Origin: Bradyrhizobium agreste
Lineage (GTDB): Bacteria > Pseudomonadota > Alphaproteobacteria > Rhizobiales > Xanthobacteraceae
DNA length: 64,000 bases
NCBI RefSeq assembly: GCF_016031625.1
Contig: NZ_JACCHP010000006.1
Span: 62,001 to 126,000, forward strand
Direction: 5' to 3'
Part shown: positions 36,848-45,961 of the stretch, piece after piece
How positions within the stretch are numbered: the stretch's first letter is position 1
Layout: each line of letters begins with the position of its first letter
Notes under the pieces: generated by a model
What the model saw: the letters and a program-made list of their open reading frames with translations, nothing else
Told to the model about the DNA's origin: nothing
Database searches by the model: none
Made by a program: the position numbers and the translations under genes

Positions 36848-36928
36848 GTCGGCGTGGAGTGCTTGAATGAGCTGCAGGCTGGAACGAGGGGATGCATTAA
36901 GCGGGCTGATCGAATTCAACCAACGGAT

Positions 36929-38008
36929 TTAAGCCTTACCTGCCCGATCTTTCGCAGCTATGTCCAATATAAATCGTACTGTTCCCAATCTGGGCGGCGA
37001 CCATGATCCGCCTGGCAGTCCGGCAGCCGCTCGAAACTGGGCTCCAGGTCCTCTACGATAATTTCCATAATCGAGGACTGTGGTCAGCAGCAGCGGCCAA
37101 CGTGTGATTGGAAAGCGTGCTTGCATCAGTTTCCTGAGGAATTGCAGGCGTGGAATGAGTCGGCTGCGCATGTTGGGGGGAACTTCGACTCCAAACAGTT
37201 TAGCCAATGCGACGAACTGAGTTTCGATTGCATTCTGTGCCAATTTGTCAGGAGCAAACGAAGCGAGGCGATCCCAATCTATGCCTGCCGATGAATTCGC
37301 CAGATCGCGCAACTCGAGCAAATGCCGCAGATCGAGCTGTCCGACCCAATAGTCGTAGTCCTGAAATTGATCGTGCAACATGAGTATCAGTGCGTGGTAA
37401 GTCGGTGTCGGTATGTAAGCCGATCCTGGACCAACCGACACAGGCTTACAATGACTTATCACAGGTCCCGACGCGCGATAAAAATACGCTGGTCCCGGAG
37501 CCCCCCGGTGCAAATCGATCATGCCGACATCGTGCGGGCGCTTGAGATCAGCGTACCAATTTTCGGAATCTGCCGGAGCTTGGAAATGGACCACGTAGCC
37601 GATGCCGGCGAGGGCAGCGAGAGCTGCTTCAGTTTGACAAGGAGCTACCAGAAGATCGAGGTCGGCCATAAGCCTGGTCCCGCGTCGCGAGTAAGGTGTT
37701 GTCGCGAGCATTGCTGCTCCCTTGAACACTATCGGCGTAACGCCTTGTTCATTCATCGCGACGATAGCCTGAGTCAATTGAGCTGTCAGATGATTGTTTC
37801 GAGTTAAATTACGCTGGTAGATATGACGAACATAGGTGCACACATCTTCGGGAATATGTCGCTCAAACTTGTCGACCAAGTCGATCAGAGCAGGAGTCGT
37901 TAGCGTCTTGTTGGCTAGTCCGATCAGAGATACCCAGTCGACATGTGCAGGAAGCGTGCCGCGCAGGCAATCGCACAAAGTGTCGAATGCGGAGATATGA
38001 CTAGCCAT
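36929..38008 (-). CDS. Nucleotidyltransferase-family protein (NTP_transf_5-like), EPS/exosortase-associated
   Basis: This 359-residue protein of the nucleotidyltransferase-like family is found in exosortase and HPr-kinase-related loci. The catalytic-type pattern GTRLMADLDLLV (about residues 110-121) contains the two acidic residues expected for an NTP-transferase fold, preceded by IVFKGAAML. The C-terminal half (210-359) is the part preserved as a remnant at 14834-15382. The role of this family is unproven. It is the last gene of the minus-strand unit with the ACP trio; a 76-base gap separates it from the ACP gene. Confidence 0.8.
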   Translation of the reverse strand: MASHISAFDTLCDCLRGTLPAHVDWVSLIGLANKTLTTPALIDLVDKFERHIPEDVCTYVRHIYQRNLTRNNHLTAQLTQAIVAMNEQGVTPIVFKGAAMLATTPYSRRGTRLMADLDLLVAPCQTEAALAALAGIGYVVHFQAPADSENWYADLKRPHDVGMIDLHRGAPGPAYFYRASGPVISHCKPVSVGPGSAYIPTPTYHALILMLHDQFQDYDYWVGQLDLRHLLELRDLANSSAGIDWDRLASFAPDKLAQNAIETQFVALAKLFGVEVPPNMRSRLIPRLQFLRKLMQARFPITRWPLLLTTVLDYGNYRRGPGAQFRAAAGLPGGSWSPPRLGTVRFILDIAAKDRAGKA

Positions 38009-38084
38009 GTCAAAGTCCGCTAGGGTGTGTCTAACTTGAATCGCATCCGAGTAGATCGGTTCGCGGTTCGTCCATAGCCGCCGG

Positions 38085-38354
38085 TCATTGCAGGGATCCG
38101 GTTTTCTTCTCGACGAACTGCGCTAGGCTGCCCACCGTCTCAAAAATGTCGGCATTGAACTCGCTGCCGTCGATCTGAAACCCGAACTGCTGTTCGAGCG
38201 AGGCTGCCAGTTCGACAACAGCAAAGGAGTCCAGTTCCGGGATGCCGCCGAAGAGCTGAGTTGACGCGCTGAGGGTCTCGGCTCGATCTTCGATGCCAAG
38301 CGTCCTTACGATGATGGACTTGACGGTTTCGAGGGTGACAAGGTTGGTATCCAT
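38085..38354 (-). CDS. Acyl carrier protein
   Basis: This 89-residue acyl/peptidyl carrier protein has the 4'-phosphopantetheine attachment Ser43 in PELDSFAVVELAASLE, a slight variant of the DSL motif. A GGGAGA site five bases upstream supports the ATG at 38354; an upstream ATG at 38381 would overlap the decarboxylase stop. It follows the PLP decarboxylase and acyl-CoA ligase genes on the same strand. In exosortase-type loci this trio occurs together, and the ligase is thought to load the carrier. A dedicated phosphopantetheinyl transferase is not visible. Confidence 0.88.
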   Translation of the reverse strand: MDTNLVTLETVKSIIVRTLGIEDRAETLSASTQLFGGIPELDSFAVVELAASLEQQFGFQIDGSEFNADIFETVGSLAQFVEKKTGSLQ

Positions 38355-38377
38355 AATTTCTCCCGATTTGCTCAAGC

Positions 38378-39601
38378 TCATACGAGTACCTCGACCGGTG
38401 GCGGGTGTCCCAGAAATGCCGTGGGGCTGGCCGTGAGTCCGTACGCACCCGCGTGAAACAAGACGATCAGATCGCCGATCTGGGCACGCGGCAGCTTGAC
38501 ATTATCGCCCAACAAGTCCAGCGGCGTACACAGGCAACCGACCACAGTCACAGCCTCTTCGACTTGTTCGCAAATTCGGTTGCCAACAGCGATTGGATAA
38601 TTTCGTCGGATCACCTGCCCAAAGTTGCCCGATGCGGCCAACTGGTGGTGTAGGCCACCGTCGACCACCAGATACTGACGATCCCGAGATTCCTTGCGGT
38701 CAACAACACGCGTAACGTAAACGCCACATTCGCCGACGATATAGCGACCGAGTTCGATCACCACGCGGGCGTCGGGGAAGTTTGGCTGCAATGCGGTGGC
38801 GAGCAGGTGTGCGAGATTGGCTCCAATGGCAGGCAGGTCCAGCGGCTGGTCCTTGTCGAAATACGGAATCCCAAAGCCGCCGCCAAGATTGACGTAGCGG
38901 ACAGGCGGAGAATGTTTGGCCAGCTTCAGAATGAGGTCTACGGTCTGCCGCTGCGCCGCGCAGAGGATTTCTGCGCTCAAGTTCTGGGACCCCGCAAAAA
39001 CATGAAAGCCGAGAAACTCTGCACCCCCGCTCACAAGCACGTCCAGAACGGACGGCACCTTCTCCACGTCGACGCCGAACTGCTGTGATCCGCCACCCAT
39101 GCGCATCCCGGAGCCTTTCACCTCGAAATCCGGGTTTACTCGGATCGCGACCCGCGGGCGTATTCCGAGCCGCTCACCAGCCTGCACGATCCGGCCGGCC
39201 TCCGTGGCCGACTCGATTTCAATGATGACTCCCGATGCGACAGCTTGTGCGATGCTCGGTTCGATCTTGCCGGGACCGGCGAAGCTGACGTTGCCCGCGT
39301 GCATTGGGGTGTCCAAAGCCGTTCGCATCTCGAACGCCGAGGCAACGTCGAAGGAGTCAACCATCCCTGCAAGATGCTGTACGACGGCCGGCATCGGATT
39401 GGCCTTGATTGCATAGCTCAAATGGAGTCCCGGCGGCAAAATCGACCTGAGCAGCTTTACCCGCTCGCTGAGCAGCATGCGGTCGTAGGCGAAAAACGGG
39501 GTGGAGCCCACCTGCGCGGCCAGCCTCTCGATCGGAATGCCTCCGACGGCAAGCTGGCCATCGATCTGGCCAAAGGCGGCTATGGTTGGTCGGATAGCCA
39601 A
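38378..39601 (-). CDS. PLP-dependent decarboxylase, exosortase-A-system type
   Basis: This 407-residue fold-III PLP enzyme resembles diaminopimelate/ornithine decarboxylase. The PLP Lys66 is in YAIKANPM, with GFHVFAGSQNL, NLGGGFGIPYF and ELGRYIVGECGVYV as further family blocks, and DGGLHHQLAASGNFGQ. The sequence matches the decarboxylases that sit next to an acyl-CoA ligase and an ACP in exosortase A loci. It overlaps the ligase gene by 22 bases and is followed 23 bases later by the ACP gene. The likely job is to make an amine or modify a carrier-bound amino acid for a surface glycan; the substrate is not known. Confidence 0.9.
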   Translation of the reverse strand: MAIRPTIAAFGQIDGQLAVGGIPIERLAAQVGSTPFFAYDRMLLSERVKLLRSILPPGLHLSYAIKANPMPAVVQHLAGMVDSFDVASAFEMRTALDTPMHAGNVSFAGPGKIEPSIAQAVASGVIIEIESATEAGRIVQAGERLGIRPRVAIRVNPDFEVKGSGMRMGGGSQQFGVDVEKVPSVLDVLVSGGAEFLGFHVFAGSQNLSAEILCAAQRQTVDLILKLAKHSPPVRYVNLGGGFGIPYFDKDQPLDLPAIGANLAHLLATALQPNFPDARVVIELGRYIVGECGVYVTRVVDRKESRDRQYLVVDGGLHHQLAASGNFGQVIRRNYPIAVGNRICEQVEEAVTVVGCLCTPLDLLGDNVKLPRAQIGDLIVLFHAGAYGLTASPTAFLGHPPPVEVLV

Positions 39602-41172
39602 GAAGCGAGTTCCTTCCGTAGCGTCGAGCGATCGAACTTGCCGTTGGGCGATCGTGGAACCTCGTTCCGGATGACGATAGAAGACGGCACCATGTAGTGC
39701 GGCAGCCTGCGTTTCAATGCCTTGACGAGTGCAGCCGGGTCGAGCGCGCTCGGCCCGGCGGGACTGGCGACGAGCAGAACGCGCTGACCGAGCGTCGAAT
39801 CATCTACGCCAAGCGCAACGGCATCGCGAACCATACCGGTCGCGTAAGCTTCTTCCTCGATTTCTGTCGGGCTCACCCGGTAACCCGATGTTTTGATCAT
39901 ATCGTCTTTACGTCCGACGAAGTACAAGAAGCCCTCCTCGTCGGCGACCACAGTGTCGCCGGACCACACTGCGATCTCCGGCGTTCGCCAACTGGCATCT
40001 CGGCCCGGCACCGGCCGGAAGCGCGCGGCCGTGCGCTCCGGGTCATTCCAGTAGCCCATCGCAACTAGTGCTCCACGGTGCACCAATTCCCCTTCCTCGC
40101 CTGGACCGCACCTGCTCCCGTCCGGCCGGACCACAAGAATCTCGGCGTTCGGAATCGCTTTGCCGATAGAACCTGGTCGGCGATCAATCTCGGTGGGGTC
40201 GAGATAGGTGGATCGAAATGCTTCAGTCAGACCGTACATGAGGAATGGCTTGGCTTGCGGGAAGCGGACGCGCAGTTTGTCGAGGACGGCTTTGGGCAAT
40301 TTACCGCCGGTGTTGGCGAAGTAGCGCATCGGGCGTGCGGCCTCTGGCGGCCATTCATGGTCGGCGATCTGGATCCACAGCGGCGGTACGCAGGTCAGAC
40401 CAGTGACTCCATGGCGGACGCAGAGGCGCACGACATCGCCTGGTAACAGGTAGTTCATCAGGACCACATGCGCACCAACGCTGAACGCGGTGGTCAACTG
40501 GCTAAATCCTGCGTCGAAACTTAGGGGCAATGCCGCCAGGATGACATCGTTAGCAGTGTTCTCCAAATATTGGCTCACGCTCTCCGCGCCCACGATAAGG
40601 TTGCGGTGACTAAGTACGACCCCCTTCGGCTTGCCCGTGCTACCGGAGGTATAGAAGATTGCAGCCATATCTAGGTCGATGGTGTCGCTCCGGAGCGGAG
40701 CTGGCTCTTCGGAGGAGAGCGAATCTGGCCAAGCATGAACCGAGCAAGCATCCCCCGGCGTTTCACTTGCCGCTCCGGCGTCAACCAGAAGGATGTGTGC
40801 AAGCTCAGGACCGTCATTCAACACCGGGAGTAGCAGTTCGAGTCGTTCCTGCGAGGTGATCAGCAGGCGCGCTTTGCAGTCGGCCAGAATGTGTGCAACC
40901 TGGGGCGGTCGCAAAAGTGGATTGATCGGCACGAAGACGCCGCCGGCTGCAGAGATTCCGAAGATCGCCGCGACCGCTTCGGTGCGCTTCTCGAGATAGA
41001 CTGCCACGCGTTGCTCTCGCTGAACGCCGAGCGAGGCAAGTTTGGCGGCCACGGCGCAAACCTCTCGCCACAATTCGGTGTAGCTCAACGAGGTGTGCTT
41101 GTATGTCACCGCCGGTGCCGTCCCATGCGAGGCGACGCCATGTTCGAGCAGGTGATGCAAGTTTGTTCTCAT
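39580..41172 (-). CDS. Acyl-CoA ligase (AMP-forming), exosortase-A-system type
   Basis: This 530-residue ANL-superfamily adenylating enzyme has the P-loop IFYTSGSTGKPKGV, core motifs YGLTEAF, SGDTVVADEEGFLYFVGRKDD and the C-terminal Lys in SPNGKFDR. It activates a carboxylic acid as acyl-AMP and passes it to CoA or a carrier protein, here probably the ACP encoded two genes downstream. The ATG at 41172 (MRTNLHHLL) is chosen over a start at 41214 that would lie inside the preceding gene. It is related to the ligase of the exosortase A set. The exact acid is unknown. Confidence 0.9.
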   Translation of the reverse strand: MRTNLHHLLEHGVASHGTAPAVTYKHTSLSYTELWREVCAVAAKLASLGVQREQRVAVYLEKRTEAVAAIFGISAAGGVFVPINPLLRPPQVAHILADCKARLLITSQERLELLLPVLNDGPELAHILLVDAGAASETPGDACSVHAWPDSLSSEEPAPLRSDTIDLDMAAIFYTSGSTGKPKGVVLSHRNLIVGAESVSQYLENTANDVILAALPLSFDAGFSQLTTAFSVGAHVVLMNYLLPGDVVRLCVRHGVTGLTCVPPLWIQIADHEWPPEAARPMRYFANTGGKLPKAVLDKLRVRFPQAKPFLMYGLTEAFRSTYLDPTEIDRRPGSIGKAIPNAEILVVRPDGSRCGPGEEGELVHRGALVAMGYWNDPERTAARFRPVPGRDASWRTPEIAVWSGDTVVADEEGFLYFVGRKDDMIKTSGYRVSPTEIEEEAYATGMVRDAVALGVDDSTLGQRVLLVASPAGPSALDPAALVKALKRRLPHYMVPSSIVIRNEVPRSPNGKFDRSTLRKELASWLSDQP

Positions 41173-41207
41173 GACGATCCGGTTGCTTACAACGTGTCTG
41201 CTCCTCG

Positions 41208-42080
41208 TCACCAAGCCACGCAGGTGAGTTCGCTGTACAGATAGTCGATTTGATCAGGGCGCAGGCTCGCGCTCCGATACATCTTCGGTCTTGGCGATTT
41301 CAGCATGATCGACGGTGTGGGGCGGGCGCCGACCACACGCAGTTCCGCAAGCGTTATTGGAATACGATGGCGAAGCAGCAGATGCCGGAAAACGTACTTG
41401 GCGACACGACCAAACAACTCTCTGTCGCTGACGTACAAGATCGAAGCGAACAGCGGTAGGTTCTTTCGTCTGACCCTGCGGAAAATGACGTAACACGGCC
41501 GGCCACTATCAACTACGACAACGTGGCGTGCTGCGGCCGCGCACGCGTGATCTCTGTAGATCGCCAGATCATGACCACGTAACGTGTCGGCGATCTTCTG
41601 CGGCTCGGAAATAACCCGAACCTGGCGCGACCAGAGCGGCCATGGCAGATTTGGCACGAGGGCTGTTGTCACATCGAGATGGGAGAATTTAAGCCTGGCG
41701 TTGAGTGCTATCACGTTTCCACTAGGTGATAGATCCGTGAAATGGTAACCCTTCTGCTCCAAAAGCGCATTAAGCAGCCTCAAGCCCAGTGCTCGGTATT
41801 CGTCAAGAACGCACCATGCGGCGAGGTTGCAGAATCGCTCGGGCTGCCCACCGATCTCTCGCTCGGAATAGAATGCCAGATAGGCGCCGACCACCCGTCC
41901 ATCCGCGCGCAGGAGAAATCCGTGGTTAGGCTGAGCGACGGCCCATGATGGAGTGATCGCGGCTGCCCACTCCGCAGCCGCGATTCGCGCGTTCAATCGG
42001 ATGTGGAGAAACTCCGCGACTTCGTTCACATGGGCGGATGTGATGGGTTTGATCTCCACGACGTCCGATGATTTGCTCAA
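41208..42080 (-). CDS. GNAT-like acyltransferase family protein
   Basis: This 290-residue protein has an N-terminal GNAT-like fold: VVEIKPITSAHVNEVAEFL at the start, FLLRADGRVVGAYLAFY as the central strands, and FCNLAAWCVLDEYRALGLRLLNALL as the CoA-loop helix, in which the glycine-rich loop is altered to RALGLRLL. A second acyltransferase-like region follows. The start is uncertain: a TTG at 42080 overlaps the preceding stop in TTGA, and a GTG at 42167 lies inside the deacetylase gene. Placement next to the ligase/decarboxylase/ACP trio suggests transfer of a carrier-bound acyl or amino acid group to the glycan or to an amine. Confidence 0.65.
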   Translation of the reverse strand: MSKSSDVVEIKPITSAHVNEVAEFLHIRLNARIAAAEWAAAITPSWAVAQPNHGFLLRADGRVVGAYLAFYSEREIGGQPERFCNLAAWCVLDEYRALGLRLLNALLEQKGYHFTDLSPSGNVIALNARLKFSHLDVTTALVPNLPWPLWSRQVRVISEPQKIADTLRGHDLAIYRDHACAAAARHVVVVDSGRPCYVIFRRVRRKNLPLFASILYVSDRELFGRVAKYVFRHLLLRHRIPITLAELRVVGARPTPSIMLKSPRPKMYRSASLRPDQIDYLYSELTCVAW

Positions 42081-42940
42081 CGCTTCACCTGTACGGCGAT
42101 ACAATTCATAAGAGGTCGATTGTGGTCCCTCAGCTTCCTTTTCAATAATGACACGTACGCGAGCCACGCATACGCCCCGTGGTACTTCAGGAAGAATTCC
42201 AGGGAACTGTCAGAGGGATCAACTTTCACGCGTCCTCTGACGAACTCAGAGACTGTTGTGTCAACAGGGGTTGGAGTCGTGCTGAAGGCGAATTCGTAAC
42301 CCGCGGTCTCGCACATTTCGATGGTGGCGGCGTCGTGGTCACCATAGGGAAACGCGAATAGTCGAATGTCTTGGGTCGTCAGGTCTCCCAGCTTGGCGCG
42401 TGAGCCTGCGATCTCCTCCCGAGCATCACCGGCGGACAAACGAGAGAGCCTGGGATGCGTTTTGGAGTGCGATCCAAGCGTGACGAGTAAGGAAGGCAAC
42501 TTCGCGATCTGTTCGGCCGACATTACTTTTTCGTTGGCGTCGGGACTGCCATGTTCGATCGGCCAAGTTGGGTGGGCACCCAATGCCCCCACGGGCACGA
42601 AGATCGTGGAATGAAAACTGCGCGCAACTAGCTCCGGGAGCGCATTCTCGGCAACGCTGACATATGCATCATCAAACGTGATCGCCACGCTCGGTATGCC
42701 GGCCGGCAGACTCCCGCGGTGAGAAGCTGGCGATACGCGGGCCCCGCGTCGGATCGCTTCCAGTTGGCGTACGAAGTTCGATCGATTAGGAATGCCGTGG
42801 TAATATAGTACGACCAATCGCTGAGGGAGTGAACGGCCTACCGCCCGCGATGCAAAACGCACTATCTGGAGCCCTATGAAGTAGAGCAGGCTAACTGCAA
42901 TTTTTGCAGACCGTTTGATGTGTGTATTTCCACTCCTCAC
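42077..42940 (-). CDS. Polysaccharide deacetylase (NodB-homology domain)
   Basis: This 287-residue deacetylase of carbohydrate esterase family 4 has one N-terminal hydrophobic segment (about 13-32). Motif 1 is TFDDAY (Asp90, Asp91) and motif 2 is HSKTH (His158, His162), completing the metal triad. FAFPYGDHD is motif 3. It probably removes N-acetyl groups from the polysaccharide or its lipid-linked intermediate. A GAGGAGA site precedes the GTG at 42940. It is the first gene of the minus-strand unit that continues through the acyltransferase, ligase, decarboxylase, ACP and nucleotidyltransferase-like genes. Confidence 0.9.
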   Translation of the reverse strand: MRSGNTHIKRSAKIAVSLLYFIGLQIVRFASRAVGRSLPQRLVVLYYHGIPNRSNFVRQLEAIRRGARVSPASHRGSLPAGIPSVAITFDDAYVSVAENALPELVARSFHSTIFVPVGALGAHPTWPIEHGSPDANEKVMSAEQIAKLPSLLVTLGSHSKTHPRLSRLSAGDAREEIAGSRAKLGDLTTQDIRLFAFPYGDHDAATIEMCETAGYEFAFSTTPTPVDTTVSEFVRGRVKVDPSDSSLEFFLKYHGAYAWLAYVSLLKRKLRDHNRPLMNCIAVQVKR

Positions 42941-43273
42941 TAGCGCCGTCTCCTCACCTAACTACCGAGCTTCGCGGGGTGCCGGGCTGATGCCGCTCAC
43001 CCAAACGGGAATCCCGTCGCTCAACGCTGATCCATTGATTTCAATTGAATGTCATCATGCATATTAAATCGCGACGATTTAAATCTACATATTAAAATGG
43101 TTTAGATCAACGCATTTTCGTATTCGTTGGGTGAGGCGACGTGGGCCTTCTTTAGGAAGCCCCGAGCACGTTTGATGTGGGCGGAGCAGACAGATGAATG
43201 CGGGCAAAATGTGCGGCTCTAGGAGAGTCATCAGAATTATGCTGCGGCGCAAAAGCCGCCGGGGCAACCGGTC
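42941..43273. other. 333-base gap with AT-rich island
   Basis: No supported gene. The strongest feature is an AT-rich block at 43061-43098 with ATATTAAATCGCG, GATTTAAATC and ATATTAAAATGG, about 120 bases upstream of the deacetylase operon. The 13-base string ATATTAAATCGCG recurs near 57308. Confidence 0.5.
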
Positions 43274-44218
43274 TCACTTGCCTCCTTCGGTGTTACAGGG
43301 CTGCGCACGCACGTCCCTTGTCGGCTGATTAGCGGAGTCGATGGTCACGATCATTGCTTCCCATCCGCGAACGACCGAGCACTTCACATCAATCGGGCCA
43401 TATCCCCATGAGCCATGAACAATGCGCAGGCCGAGCACCGAGCCGGGCATCCCCAGGCGAAAGGGGAACCCGCCACCTCGAACAAGCAGTTTATCAATAT
43501 CGACGGATTCATTGCCCTGCGAGTGCGGGTAGAAAAATGGAGCGGTGCCACCGCAGGTATCAACTTCCGCCAGATGGAGCGTTACATTGCGGATCATCAA
43601 CGGCGGCCCATCGTAGCCCTGCACCGCATCGCCGTGCCAGTCCCGACATATCTCCGGAGAAACGATTTTGGCGTAGCTGTCCTCGATTCTAACGGCTGTG
43701 CAGCCATGGCTCCGTCCGCCGACGCGAAAACCTTCCGGCAGGTCCTCGATCTTAACTCGGCGCGCTGTATATCCACCCGTACCCATCGCGGGCGGGTCCT
43801 TGTCAGTCGTAATCTGACCCGGTGCTCGTACAATCGATACGTCCTCCAGCAGAAGTCCGTTGCGGCACCGACCGCCGGTGGCATCGTTCAAGATGTGCCC
43901 GCCCTGGATCTCGACCCTCCGGACCGTCACGTTGTCTGCGTCGATGACGAGATCGGCGTTGACGAGGCGCACATCCTCAACTACGGAGCCACGCTCCGTG
44001 ACGCGCAGAGTCTCGGTGTAGGTAGCCACTGGAGTCCAACCGGGAGGTACGCCGGTCGTCGATGGAGTGGGAAAGAATGCCACGGTGTGCGACGGGGCGG
44101 GTGCTTCTCCGATCGCGGCGGAGGTGAGCGTGAAAATCGTCGCCGCAGCGGCTGCGGCCTTTGCGCCGCCACCAGCGCTGCTCTGCCGGCGGGCTAATCG
44201 AACGCCAAAGCACGACAT
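43274..44218 (-). CDS. Secreted right-handed beta-helix protein
   Basis: This 314-residue protein begins MSCFGVRLARRQSSAGGG, followed by an Ala-rich hydrophobic run, a Sec-type signal peptide (about residues 1-38). The mature part is a parallel beta-helix with repeated rungs such as SVVEDVRLVNADLVIDADN and TVRRVEIQGGHIL, and four or more Cys. The AGAGG site and the ATG at 44218 fit better than a start at 44377. It may be a polysaccharide lyase or a glycan-binding protein, but no catalytic motif was recognised. A second beta-helix protein with RTX tail is encoded at 59225. Confidence 0.75.
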   Translation of the reverse strand: MSCFGVRLARRQSSAGGGAKAAAAAATIFTLTSAAIGEAPAPSHTVAFFPTPSTTGVPPGWTPVATYTETLRVTERGSVVEDVRLVNADLVIDADNVTVRRVEIQGGHILNDATGGRCRNGLLLEDVSIVRAPGQITTDKDPPAMGTGGYTARRVKIEDLPEGFRVGGRSHGCTAVRIEDSYAKIVSPEICRDWHGDAVQGYDGPPLMIRNVTLHLAEVDTCGGTAPFFYPHSQGNESVDIDKLLVRGGGFPFRLGMPGSVLGLRIVHGSWGYGPIDVKCSVVRGWEAMIVTIDSANQPTRDVRAQPCNTEGGK

Positions 44219-44599
44219 TTGACACCTCTGGAGCATCTGCTCAAACTGGGCACGAAGTTTCAGGTCATTAAGACCTGCAGGTTCGAGCCTCGAACCCTGC
44301 ACAACGGGGCCGGCTCTGTTCGAGCCGTTACCGGTTCCCCCAAGCGCGATGACTTGCGACGAATATTGCAGCCGCACGTCTGCGATGTTTGCCGCCCGGC
44401 AAGACTGGCCTGAATTGCCACCCCAGCCCTAATGCCCTTGCCCTCGCGGGAGAGCGAGCTTCCGGAAAATGGACGTTTCGACAAATTCACCGCTCAGTTG
44501 GTTGAGAGGAATTTATTTTTATATATTAAAAATTATTTAATTCAACCGAATTGCGGGTATAATCGACGGAGATGTGAGGGGCGCGTCAGGTAATTTGCA
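44219..44599 (+). promoter_or_regulatory. 381-base gap with AT-rich island and TATAAT box before the Wzy-like gene
   Basis: No gene is seen. The AT block at 44511-44542 contains ATTTATTTTTATATATTAAA and ATTATTTAATTC, and a perfect TATAAT lies at 44558-44563, about 40 bases before the ATG at 44600. No good -35 box is spaced correctly, so activation or an alternative sigma factor may be needed. Confidence 0.45.
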
Positions 44600-45943
44600 A
44601 TGGTTGATGCGAGTAACACGTTCGGTGTGGAGCTGACTACTCGGCAACAAATACATCACCGAGCTCGAGCGATCCCTAATGGACGGTCCGGTCCAGTACC
44701 CATACGACGCGCCAGGCTTCTGGTTGCCGTTGTCGCGCTGGCAGGTATCCTGCTGCCCTCCGAGGTGCAGATCACCCTCGCGCCCGGGGCGAGATTTACT
44801 GCAGGGCGGGTAGCGGCAGTCTTGCTCCTTATCCCGGCCCTATTCGCATTGCTCCAGAGAGACCGCCGTATTCTGCTGTGCGATTTCCTCGCCGTCGCGG
44901 CCGCCGCTTGGATGATCCTCGCGAGTCTGGCCTCGGTAGGCACCAACGCTTTGTCTTCGGCCGGCGGGGATGCCCTCGACTTTATCGGAGGCTATTTGAT
45001 AGCGCGCGCCTACATCTTCGGGCGTCCCGCGTTGGATGTCTTCATTCGGGTTCTGAAGATCTTTGCGACTATCGCAATTGTCCTGGCAGTGGTGGACAGC
45101 ATTTCCGGCCGCTTGATCGTGCATGAAACAGTTGCTGCCATGGTACACGCAGCGGAATGGCCTGCGGCAGGATACAGAAACGGCATGGTGAGAGCCGCAT
45201 CGACATTTGACCACGCAATTGCATTTGGTGTGTTTTGCGCTCTAACCGCCCCGGTGTTTCTGTATTGGGAGAAGGATCTGCTCGGGCGGACCTTAGCCGC
45301 AGCTCTCTGTTCTCTGGGATGCGTGTTGTCGGGTTCTTCGGCCGCGTTGATGGCCTTTGCAGTTGTCCTCGCTGCTTTCAGCTATGATCGGCTGATGATG
45401 CGATATTCGTGGCGATGGAGCATCCTTTGGGCCATTGTCGCTGCGCTGGGCTCTGCATTCTTTGTAGTCGCGCAGAATCCATTAGGCTGGATCATTTCCC
45501 ATCTCACGCTGGATCCCCAGACTGGATACTTCCGCATGCTGATTTGGGAGGTAGGGTGGAGTTATGTCGTTCTGTCTCCGATAACCGGTTATGCCTATGA
45601 AACGTTCAACAACAACATCATAGATGGAAGCGTCGATGCGATATGGCTGCTTTACTCGTTGCGATTTGGTATCCCGATGCTCGTTCTGTTCTTTTTGACC
45701 AATATGGCGGCGTTGCTTCCAAGCAAACGGCGGCCGGGCAACAATGCCGATGACATCTACATGGATCGAATGCGCCACGCATTTACTCTTGTAATCCTGA
45801 TGTTCATGTTCACCGGGCTTACGGTTCATTTTTGGAATTACATGTTGACGTTCTGGGGACTGTGCATCGGGATTCGAGCGTCGCTCCGAGAACTATCGGT
45901 CGAAATGGCAAGCCGACGCGTTTGCCAGGAAGCCAAAACCTAG
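44600..45943 (+). CDS. Wzy-like O-antigen/EPS polymerase
   Basis: This 447-residue inner-membrane protein has about 11-12 TM segments and a large periplasmic loop (about 290-340) of the O-antigen ligase/polymerase family. The loop region reads LDPQTGYFRMLIWEVGWSYV and GYAYETFNNNIIDGS, similar in shape to the WaaL/Wzy fold with a conserved Arg. It probably polymerises the repeat units on the periplasmic side. It is the first of a three-gene plus-strand unit with a glycosyltransferase and an oxygenase. The alternative of an O-antigen ligase cannot be excluded. Confidence 0.82.
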   Translation: MVDASNTFGVELTTRQQIHHRARAIPNGRSGPVPIRRARLLVAVVALAGILLPSEVQITLAPGARFTAGRVAAVLLLIPALFALLQRDRRILLCDFLAVAAAAWMILASLASVGTNALSSAGGDALDFIGGYLIARAYIFGRPALDVFIRVLKIFATIAIVLAVVDSISGRLIVHETVAAMVHAAEWPAAGYRNGMVRAASTFDHAIAFGVFCALTAPVFLYWEKDLLGRTLAAALCSLGCVLSGSSAALMAFAVVLAAFSYDRLMMRYSWRWSILWAIVAALGSAFFVVAQNPLGWIISHLTLDPQTGYFRMLIWEVGWSYVVLSPITGYAYETFNNNIIDGSVDAIWLLYSLRFGIPMLVLFFLTNMAALLPSKRRPGNNADDIYMDRMRHAFTLVILMFMFTGLTVHFWNYMLTFWGLCIGIRASLRELSVEMASRRVCQEAKT

Positions 45944-45961
45944 CAGGCAATTGGATCGACC

